Shown in pieces: positions 56,141 to 64,000 of a stretch of DNA of 64,000 bases. Source of the stretch: Orientallactaga sibirica (lineage: Eukaryota > Chordata > Mammalia > Rodentia > Dipodidae); assembly GCA_036365145.1 (NCBI GenBank), contig JAEOAD010000001.1, forward strand, positions 101,281,501-101,345,500, in the 5' to 3' direction. The number at the start of each line of letters is the position of its first letter. The first letter of the stretch is position 1. The position numbers and the translations under genes were made by a program. The notes beneath the pieces were generated by a model, which saw only the letters and a program-made list of their open reading frames with translations, did not search any database and was not told the origin of the DNA.

Positions 56141-56378
56141 GGGCTGGAGAGGTGGCTTAGTGGTTAAGGCGCCTGCCTCCTAAGCCTAAGAACACCGGTT
56201 CCAATCTCCAGGTCCTACATTTATCCAGATGCAAAGTGAAGCAAGGGCACAATGCCGCACTTGATCACAAGAGGGTGCACGCATCTGGATTTCGTTCACA
56301 GAAGCGGAGCACCCATCTCTGTCTTCCTCTCCCTCTCTCTCTCTGTCTCTCTCTCTCCAAAAACAAACAAACAAAAAA
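56141..56378 (+). repeat. DIP-B SINE inserted at the edge of a B3
   Basis: A perfect 16-bp repeat 'aagaatgcctggactt' (56125-56140 and 56379-56394) flanks it. The B3 begins immediately after the second copy. Confidence 0.95.
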
Positions 56379-56394
56379 AAGAATGCCTGGACTT

Positions 56395-56740
56395 GGGCTG
56401 GGGAGATAGTTCAATCAGTGAAGCACTTGCCTAGTAAACATGGGGACATAAATTCAGGCTCTTAGCACCCACATAAATGCTGGATGTGGCAGCATGTACC
56501 TGTAATCCCAGCACTTTGGAGGCAGAGATGAAACACCCTGGGATAATGCTGGCTGGCTAAACTAGCTGAATTGATGAGCTATGAGTTCAGTGAGCAAGCC
56601 TGTCTAAATAAATAAAGTGTAGAGCTATTGAGGAAGAGACCTGACATAAACCTCTGAATCCCACACACATTTGAAGCCACACAGATACAGACACACATAC
56701 ACACATGTATACACTACAGAGAGAGAGAGAGAGAGAGAGA
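56395..56740 (+). repeat. B3-type SINE
   Basis: From 'gggctggggagatagttcaa' through 'acctgtaatcccagcacttt' to a CA then (GA)n tail (56717-56739). Confidence 0.8.
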
Positions 56741-57171
56741 ACACATAGGCTTAAAATGGGCTTGAAATGGCTAATGAGAGGAAATAGCTGCATATTAAGT
56801 GTACAGTGACTGTGTTGGGATAACTCAATGTTTACAATATAGCAAAGAAAAAAATTAGTAGAAATTAATACTTATTAATTCTTCATTCCAAAGATAGAAA
56901 ATAATATTTTTGCTATAAAATTTGAAGTAAAATTTTCCATTTCTTTGGCATCTTTACTTGTGTCCATTTGTCTTTATTTTATATTTGTGTATAAACTGCA
57001 ACTACTGTTTTATAACATGCTTCCTTATATAATGAATATTTTTATGCCATTAAATATTCTTAATTGTGATTGCCCATGTCTACATTATTTGTCACTTGTC
57101 CAGCCCAAGGCTGACAAATGACTATATCCTTGGTCTACTGCCAAGCTAAGATAGTAGCATTTTTAAAAATG
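56741..57171. other. Unassigned AT-rich stretch
   Basis: No recognised element. Confidence 0.3.
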
Positions 57172-57330
57172 GAAGTCATGGTGACCCTCACACCTCTACC
57201 TCCTACATGCTGGGATTAAAGGCATACACCACCATGTGAGTTCAAGGCCACCCTGGGACTACATACTCAATTCCTGGTCAGCCTGGGCTAGAGAGAGCAA
57301 GACCCTCCTCAAAAAAATTTTTTTTAAAAA
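57172..57330. repeat. Rearranged B1: inverted left half joined to a forward right half
   Basis: 57172-57237 is minus-strand B1 left half ('gctgggattaaaggcataca' on +). 57236-57330 is plus-strand B1 right half ('gagttcaaggccaccctggg' onward). The junction is at 'caccaccatgtgagttc'. Confidence 0.8.
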
Positions 57331-58939
57331 AAGAATAAGATAGGTGAAAACCAGCCTTTGACACAGTTATGGTCCGATCATTCCTGAGCATGACTGCATG
57401 ATTATCCTTTTGAGCATCTTTTAAGCTGCTCACTCATGTTCCACAGAACAATTATAACTTCTCATCAGACTATACTGGTTCACAGCCCCCAGATATCACC
57501 CTGTCATTTCTCTTAGTGATGATGTTGGTGGACAAAGAAATCAGCCCCAGATACATAATCTAGACAAGTTAAATCTCCCCTATCTACTATTTTCTTACCT
57601 AATATAATCCTACATTCTACATTATCTTACATTCTGGCATGGGATAATCCTCACATAAATACTATGATCTGTGCCAACAAGATGAATTTAAAACAAGTTA
57701 TTCTAAGTTATCCAAATCCTCTTATGCCTCAGTGCTCTTCACATCCTCAGAGTATTACTTAAGGGAGGCATCTGCACATGTTGATGTGTCCTCTCAAGTT
57801 CTGAAAACTTTCACTGTGGAAAGAAGTTTACAACTGCAGAGAAATTCAAATGGATCCAGAAGAGCTACAGATCACTTCCTACATGCCAAGAATGTAACAG
57901 AGGACTTCAAACTCACACAAATGGTAATAAATAATAATAGACTTGGACCACAACACTTGCTCACCTAATGCTAAACTCACACACATGGTAGTAAATGATA
58001 GAGTTGGACCACAACATGCTAACAGGTTCTCACTATGAATATCATGGGATCAATGTCTCCCTTAAATCAATGCATGGTACCTTCTCAAGTAGAGCAAATA
58101 TGTAATTCTAGGCTGATTTCTTTCTGGCACCCAGTACCTCCTTGGACCTTCTTCTGCTCTATCAAATTGATATGAATTTAATACAATGAAGTAAAATTTG
58201 ATATTAGATTCCATAAGATGATTTATTAATGACTAAAAGACAAAAGCAGAAATTCTTTGAAGCATGCATTATAATAGCAAATGGACAGACTTTTGACATT
58301 ACTGCATCCTTGGAACATTTCACACTATGGAATGCCTCAATGATGGTTTTTCAGCCTTCTCTTGAAAACACAAACTGGGAAGACAGCAGGGAAGTTAATA
58401 GAAACCAAATCAGGATAAGCATCTAGTTTTCTGATTTCTTACCCAGTGTTTTGTGCAAAGACATTTTGTAACTTGTGACAGATGACAAATGTTCTTTGAA
58501 TTAGGAGACAGATACATAACAAGAAAACATATCACAAAGACATTCCACTTAAATATTTTAACAGCATAAAGTTGACCAAAAAAACCCTAACTTTCAAAAA
58601 ATAGAACATTTGGCAAACAATAGTAGAATGAAAAAGCTTTAAACCTCCCAGCCATTTAAAATGATAATCTATAGCTCTGTTTATTTTTCTAGATATGTAA
58701 ATGTAATGTAGTATTGTTTGAGAGAGGAAAATGTATTTTAAAACATCATAGGAAACATGACCTACTGCCCATGAATTCCCACACATTCATTTGATAGATA
58801 AAATTAAGATTCTCTTACTTATGTGTATGACCTTGATTTAATATTATTTAAATTGTTTGGCATAAAAATGTGTTGTGTAAACAAAATGCTTGAAAGCAAA
58901 TCATTTCTAATGGATTCTGCATGCCTTTTTAAACCATCA
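57331..58939. other. Long repeat-poor stretch
   Basis: About 1.6 kb. A local repeat of 'aaactcacacaaatggtaat' (about 57909) and 'aaactcacacacatggtagt' (about 57972), followed in both by 'aga.ttggaccacaaca', forms a decayed tandem of about 62 bases. Frames of 65-84 codons show no domain. Confidence 0.4.
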
Positions 58940-59085
58940 ACATAGTGCTTTTTAACTGTCTAATGCCTAGAGAACCTTGTTAAAGTGCAGGTTCTGATTC
59001 AGTAGGTCTGGGGTAGAGCCACAGAGTCTGCATTTTCAACATGCTCCAAGATAATGCCAATACTGCTGAAAGGAAAACTTAGCAG
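58940..59085 (+). mobile_element. MER5A-like hAT-Charlie fossil
   Basis: 'gttctgattcagtaggtctg' then 'gggtagagccacagagtctgc' and 'attttcaacatgctccaaga' are a clear match to the MER5A consensus as I remember it. Confidence 0.8.
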
Positions 59086-59694
59086 GGGTCTGAATGCTGT
59101 TGCTAATGACAGCAGCAGGCCTTTTCATCACTCAAGACATGTAGTTTCTGGCAGTTCTGGCCTGGAATTGTTTCCCGTTGTTGTAGTGATTTCTAGGTAA
59201 GTAGAACCCTGGAGTTTTCTTATAGTTAGTACACATAAACACTGGTGTAGGGCACTATTTTAAATTGCTGATCCTACATGAAATAATTGGAAATCTTCTT
59301 TGATAATTTTGACTCCCCTCAGAAAATTTCTTATCTTGATATTGTTGACTAGGATGGGATAATGGCATTGATTGTTTAAATTTATGAGCAATTGAAGAGT
59401 AATCGTGATTTACAGAAAAACAGCAATTAACAGACTGCTCAGCAAGTGAAATGAGGCTGTAATATGAACACTAATTTCTAACACATTTTTTAGTGTATTT
59501 CCATGAGGAATATTAAATAAATCATGTAAAGAATGACTAGATTTGGGAATGGCCTAACATTTCTGAAAGCAAGGAGGTTAGTAACTTGAACTTGGGAATA
59601 AAGAGTGGGATCAAATTTTCTTTCAAAATTATAACACAATCAACAAACATGCAGTAACATATGGTTGTTGCTATTATGATATCCAGCATTTATT
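59086..59694. other. Repeat-poor stretch
   Basis: No recognised transposon. 59380-59620 has the texture of conserved non-coding DNA. Confidence 0.35.
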
Positions 59695-59880
59695 GAATGT
59701 TTGCTATTTGTATCAGGCTCCCCAAGTTGATGTATACATTCTTTTGAATGATGCCTTCTTCAAGGGGTAGAGAAGCTCAATAACTCATGCAAAGTAACAC
59801 ACCTTTCAGGCAGTGATCAGCATTTCAACTTACATCCGATTGACCCAGAGGTCAATCTTTTAGCTGCTGTACTTTGACAC
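59695..59880 (-). repeat. MIR-like ancient SINE
   Basis: 'gagaagctcaataactcatg' then 'caaagtaacacacc' and 'ggcagtgatcagcatttcaa' follow the inverted MIR pattern. Confidence 0.55.
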
Positions 59881-59937
59881 TCATTCAATAAATTCAGTGC
59901 TTGGGAAAATTTAGTGAATAAATGAGATAGAAACCCT

Positions 59938-60280
59938 GTTGTGGTAGTTTGAACATAAAATGTCTCCCATAGGTTCATGTGTTTAAATCCTTAATCCCCA
60001 GGTGGTAGTGGTGTTTGTGAAAGTTGTGGGACCTTTGAAAGGCAGAGGCTTGCTGGGGAAGTGTGTCACTAGAAGTGGACCTTGAAGATCTTTTGCCTGC
60101 CTCCAGTTGCTGGTGTCTCTGCTTCCTCCCTGCTGATATGACAATGCTTCCTGTTCCTCCATGCTATCTCTGTGGTAATGGACTTGTCCTCTGGAACTGC
60201 AAGCTGAAATTAGTTGCTCCCATAAGTTGCTTCTGGCCAGGTTTTTGTGCCAGCAATGAAAGATTGATACAGGAATTTTA
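59938..60280 (+). mobile_element. URR1-like hAT element
   Basis: It starts 'gttgtggtagtttgaacata' and continues 'tctcccataggttcatgtgt', with 'gtgtgtcactagaagtgga' and 'gttgctcccataagttgctt' inside. It ends near 'caatgaaagattgatac'. This is the copy closest to the mouse URR1 layout I remember. Confidence 0.75.
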
Positions 60281-60744
60281 GGGTTCCTTGTATGCCAACA
60301 CATCAATAATTTATACACTCTTGAGACAAGGGCTTTTGTGTCCGTGACTTTAAGCCTTCAGACCTTGTAGCAGTGCCTATAGTGTATAGAAGATCCTCAC
60401 TAAGTATTATCTGACTCTGTGCTGAATAAAGACCTCGTAATGTCCCAAGAGTCCTAATGCTGCCCTTGTTGGTAAGTTTTCATCTCTCCTGTCTCCTTTT
60501 ATTTCCAAAGACATTTAGTTGATATTAAGGGTGACTTCATCTCTCCCAGGTCTATGGTGTCATTTTGTTCTCTTCTTATCTATTGTAAAGAGACATTGTT
60601 TCCAAAATTCTGTTCTTTTCTATTGACTTCTTAGTACTAAAAACATCTAAAGATCTTCTATTTGTTGTGTGTATTTATGTGTGTGCTCATGCATGTGTCT
60701 ATCCAAAGCACTTACCACTACAAATAGGATACCAGTTGCTTCCC
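60281..60744. other. Unassigned stretch
   Basis: No recognised element. Confidence 0.3.
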
Positions 60745-60847
60745 CCACTTTTTGCTTCAGACTTCCATGGGTTACTGGATAATTGAACTAAGGCTGGCAG
60801 GTTTTAAAAGAAAGTACTTATAGCTACTGAGACATCTCTTAGCCCTC
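60745..60847 (-). repeat. Old tRNA-derived SINE (B2/DIP-like)
   Basis: 'ttgaactaaggctggcaggt' then 'gctactgagacatctcttag' and 'ccctcag' are a decayed inverted SINE head. Confidence 0.5.
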
Positions 60848-60954
60848 AGATTCTCTCTTTATCAATGTTTCCATTAAGAAAGGCTGAATTAAACGTGAGA
60901 GACAGAAATGCCAGCCATTCCTGAATGGTTGTGAGTTGAAAACAGACATATCAG

Positions 60955-61315
60955 ATTGTTCTGGTTTGATTCAGGTGTTCCCCATGAACTTGGATTTCTG
61001 AATGCTATGTTCCTAGCTAATGGCGATTTAGGAATTAATGCCTCCTGGAGGCAGTGTATTATTGGAGGCGGGTTTAAGGACATTATAGCCAATTTCCCCT
61101 TGCCAGTGTTTGGCACACTGTCCTATTGCTGTTGTCCACCTGATGTTGGCCAGGAGGTGATGTGCACTCTCTGCGCATGCCATTGTTTTCCCTGCCATCA
61201 TGGAGCTTCCCCTTGAGTCTGTGAGCCAATACAAACCTCCCCCACCCACAAGCTGCTCTTGGTTGGGTGTTTTCTGCCAGCAATGCAAACCTGACTGCAA
61301 GAGTAAAGTTGGTAC
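60955..61315 (+). mobile_element. URR1-like hAT element, subfamily 1
   Basis: 'gttctggtttgattcaggtg' opens it. 'ctgccatcatggagcttccc' and 'gtgttttctgccagcaatgc' follow. The 168-codon minus frame and the 86-codon plus frame that cross it are artefacts of a stop-poor transposon. Confidence 0.7.
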
Positions 61316-61684
61316 TGAGAGTGGGGTCATGGCTGCTTGAAACCTGACTGTGTGCCCTATTCTCAAAAGAAAAGATGATGAATACGCACCAAAGCAAGAT
61401 GCTACAAGCACAGAAATTCCCAAACTCTTTACAGCTTCCACTGTAACCAGCTCCAGGATTAAAGGCAAAATGTTTAGAATTAATGGAAAGACATATAAAT
61501 TCTCTTCAGAGTAATAGCATCTATAAAACATCAAATTGGAATTTCATAACTGAAAACTATAATATCCAGCTTTAAAGATTTACTGGAGGATTCAATTGTA
61601 TAATAAAGATGACAGAAGAATGAATTATTAGACTTTAAATCCAAACCATAGAAGTTATCCATCTGAAAAAAGAAAGATTGAATA
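61316..61684. other. Unassigned stretch
   Basis: No recognised element. Confidence 0.3.
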
Positions 61685-61790
61685 AAGCGGATATTGTAAT
61701 GTACATCTGTAATCCTTCTGATCCAGAGGCTGAGACAGGAAGATAATGAGTTTGAGGCCAGGTTGAGCTACATTGTGATACCATATAAGA
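61685..61790 (+). repeat. Old B1 SINE
   Basis: 'catctgtaatccttctgatc' and 'gagtttgaggccaggttgag' survive. Its tail became the (GAAA)n run. Confidence 0.6.
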
Positions 61791-61806
61791 AGGAAAGAAA
61801 GAATGA

Positions 61807-61861
<55 letters not shown>

Positions 61862-61885
61862 GAAGGAAGGAAAAAAGTAAGTAAG
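61791..61885 (+). repeat. (GAAA)n microsatellite
   Basis: About 17 'gaaa' units, then 'ggaa' and 'gtaa' variants. Confidence 0.96.
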
Positions 61886-62105
61886 AAAGAAACAAAGAAC
61901 AGAGCCATAAGAGTCTATGGGATGATGTCAAAAAGGTTTAATATTGGTGTTGTGCCTCCCAATAAACCAAAAAAAGAAAATATACTTATAAGAAAGGTAG
62001 CAGGCTTCCTCTGTATGAACCAGTAGAAAAAAATAGACTACATTCTAAGGTCCAAAATGAAGAACTCAGAAAATCACAAAAAAAGTGAAAGATACCAGAA
62101 AGAGA

Positions 62106-62188
62106 GAGGGAGGAAGGGAGGGGGGAAGGAAGGAAGGAAGGAAGGAAGGAAGGAAGGAAGGAAGGAAGGAAGGAAAGAAAGAAAGAAG
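62106..62188 (+). repeat. (GGAA)n microsatellite
   Basis: About 13 'ggaa' units with GA-rich margins. Confidence 0.96.
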
Positions 62189-62789
62189 GGAGAAAAGAGA
62201 ATCTCTACCCTCAGGAAAAGCACAGAACTTCTCATGCCTCAAATCCAGTTGTGGGTAATTGTAAAGCAGTGATTACTCGAGTGGACAGGTCAACAGTGGA
62301 GAGAAATCTCATTTTGCCTGCTATATATCTCAGAAATCAGCAGCTGGGTGTCATTGTGAGAAAGAATCCATTGTTAAAAATAAACATTCTTAGGTTGGAG
62401 AACTTCAGTTTGGCCTCCTATAGCCCCTGGTTGCCACAAGGTCCATAAAGGCAGTTGTGGAAAGCAGTATAGTTGGACACCGACAAGCCAAATGGTGCAG
62501 ACAGCAGGAGGCTGGACTTGGGCTGGGAAGAGTATAAAGGGAGAGAGAAAGCTCCAATCTTGGTGACTAAAGACAGAGCTCATAACTAAGAGGTACTCTG
62601 TACTTTGATAGCTCAGGGTCTGGGGTCAGCAAGTAGAACAAAATCTACTCTGTGGTTTGCTCCTATGGACCAAAGAACTCTGAAGTTCCAGAGGTGTACT
62701 TGAGAGACACAGGTGCATCCCTCCAGCAGGGCCACTGATACTCAGGAGGGCTTGAAATATAAGGTCCTAAACCTGCACTGGTCTCAGTG
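62189..62789. other. Unassigned stretch
   Basis: No recognised element before the URR1-like fragment. Confidence 0.3.
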
Positions 62790-62935
62790 CTGTGGTTACC
62801 TACCTTATGCCCAGTGTGCGTGTGACCCATAAGCTCACCCCCAACAATATACTGCCTCTGGGAGGCTTCAATTCTTAAATCGCTACCAGCAGAGGACACA
62901 AAAGTTTATGGGGGATACCTGTATCAAACCACAAA
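62790..62935 (-). mobile_element. URR1-like hAT fragment, subfamily 1
   Basis: 'aacaatatactgcctctggg', 'aggcttcaattcttaaatcg' and 'tgggggatacctgtatcaaa' correspond to 46595-46705. Confidence 0.65.
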
Positions 62936-62939
62936 ACCC

Positions 62940-64000
62940 TTCATAATATTCTTCTCTCTATCTTTTCTTTCTCATTTCATTACTTACCCTTTACCTCCTT
63001 AACCTTACTCATCCTTCTCCCCTTTTACTGTCTTGTTCATTTGCTATTTCCCACACTACATTCTACAGTAGTTTGCCATTCTATTGTATGGTTATTGGTG
63101 CGATGATGTATTAGTGGTCTATAACTGAGCTTAAGTGTTTCTATATCTTATATGGTTTGATGTTAATGCCTTTGTTTTTCCCTTAATAAACGGTATTAGG
63201 GATAAGAATTACCTTTCAAAACATAAAGAGATATCCCAAATAAGAGCTGTATAAATTGTAACACAAATTCACTAAACATGAGAAAGAAAAGCAATATGTC
63301 TCTTCGAGCATATCATAATTCCTAAACTATTAAGTTGAAAAAAAATACTAATATAGATGAAGAGCCAGGTGAAGATTACAAACTTCCTAGTACCAGTCAT
63401 CAATGATGTGAAAGTGGATAACAAGAAAATGGATTCAATCCAGGGCTGAAGAAACCCAGCCATACACAAGGAAATTTAGTGAGAAAATTAGCAATGTGAA
63501 TGAAAAAGTCAGAAACATGGAAGAAATATTCAGAAAGGACATTTACATTTGGGGGAAAATTAATAGAAGTGTTGAAGATGAAAAAGTCAAAGAAAAACAC
63601 AGTGAAAAGCATTAACAATAGACTCAGCTAAGCAGAAGAAAGAATATCATGGATGGAGGATGATATTGACACTATACTATGGTCAAACATGAGTAAGAAG
63701 GAAAAGTAACTGTGTAAATATGACCACTCCATCCAAGAACTCTGCGGTAGGATTATGAGACCAAATCTAAGAATACAGTATCCTGAGATAAACACTAACA
63801 GAATAAGAATTCAATGAAATTATAGTTGAAATGTGTTATCTGGAGATGTAGTAGAAGCTACATATATGTAGAAGCTTAAATAGACATAAAAAGGGAAAAA
63901 CCTCCACAAGGTAGTCAGGGTGTCAAGAATGCAAAGCAAAGAAACAATGTGAAAAGCTATCAAAGGAAAATGTCTCGTCTACAAAAGCAAACATATTGGA
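62940..64000 (+). mobile_element. Decayed LINE-1: pre-ORF1 region and ORF1 start, runs off the window
   Basis: From about 63255 the sequence follows L1 ORF1 at DNA level: 'aaattcactaaacatgagaa', then coiled-coil-type A-rich codons and 'agaatatcatggatggagga'. 'atccaagaactctgcg', 'gagaccaaatctaagaatac' and a final 'aaaagcaaacatattgga' complete the series. ORF1 encodes the RNA-binding chaperone of the L1 particle. Here the frame is broken by many stops and small indels, and the longest plus-strand frame is short. The T/C-rich block 62940-63240 may be the L1 region before ORF1, but that part is inference. Confidence 0.6.

Noticed and set aside
61028..61534. 168-codon open frame on the minus strand, the longest in the window
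   Set aside because: It runs through a URR1-like element and its flank, overlaps other frames, and has no domain or coding texture.
1..64000. Bacterial or phage system, CRISPR array, operon
   Set aside because: Regularly spaced repeats with unique spacers are absent. All dispersed repeats are mammalian SINEs, LINEs, DNA-transposon fossils or simple repeats.

Overview
This window is nuclear DNA from a rodent, most likely a jerboa (Dipodidae, Jaculus-like). The evidence is the interspersed repeats. There are dozens of B1 (7SL-derived) copies, B3-type copies, and two abundant tRNA-derived B2-superfamily SINEs whose bodies match what I remember of jerboa DIP elements, not mouse B2. The species call rests on memory of these consensus sequences, not on a search.

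I find no intact protein-coding gene, RNA gene, CRISPR array or prokaryotic-style operon. The open frames are short, and almost all lie inside SINEs, microsatellites, a minisatellite or DNA-transposon fossils. The only host-gene sequence I recognise is a processed retrocopy of FGFR1OP2 (5190-6480, + strand). It keeps a CpG-rich 5' leader, comes from an exon-skipped transcript and is broken by several frameshifts. The window is therefore best read as intergenic or deep-intronic DNA.

Layout. 0-5 kb: SINEs, an old hAT fossil and MIR-age sequence. 5.2-6.5 kb: FGFR1OP2 retrocopy. 6.5-11 kb: SINEs and unassigned AT-rich DNA. 11.3-16.3 kb: a cluster of LINE-1 3' ends in both orientations, plus a GATA microsatellite. 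17-30 kb: alternating SINEs and URR1-like (hAT) copies. 30-34 kb: mostly unique DNA with a homeodomain-like palindrome. 34.4-35.5 kb: a LINE-1 3' UTR whose G-rich polypurine tract has expanded into a 36-bp minisatellite of about 16 copies. 36-42 kb: SINEs and two LTR-like segments. 42.8-46 kb: mostly unique DNA with MIR and MER20 fossils. 46-54.4 kb: dense repeats, including a promoter-bearing LTR-like segment (47.4-48.1 kb), a LINE-1 3' end and an RCHARR1-like hAT element with a 58-bp tandem duplication at its edge. 55-60 kb: mostly unique. 60-64 kb: URR1-like copies, purine microsatellites and the 5' part of a decayed LINE-1 ORF1 that runs off the window.

Repeat names (B1, B3, DIP, URR1, RCHARR1, MER5A, MER20, MIR, L1) are assigned from memory of consensus sequences. 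'DIP-A' and 'DIP-B' are my own labels for two SINE types seen here. Type A has a 'CTGCAAAGCCAAAGGACC' head and a 'GTCTGGAGTTCGTTTGCAG' body. Type B has a 'CTGCTAAGCCTAAGAAC' head and a 'CTGGATTTCGTTCACAGC' body. Where I quote flanking direct repeats (target-site duplications, TSDs) I read them directly.
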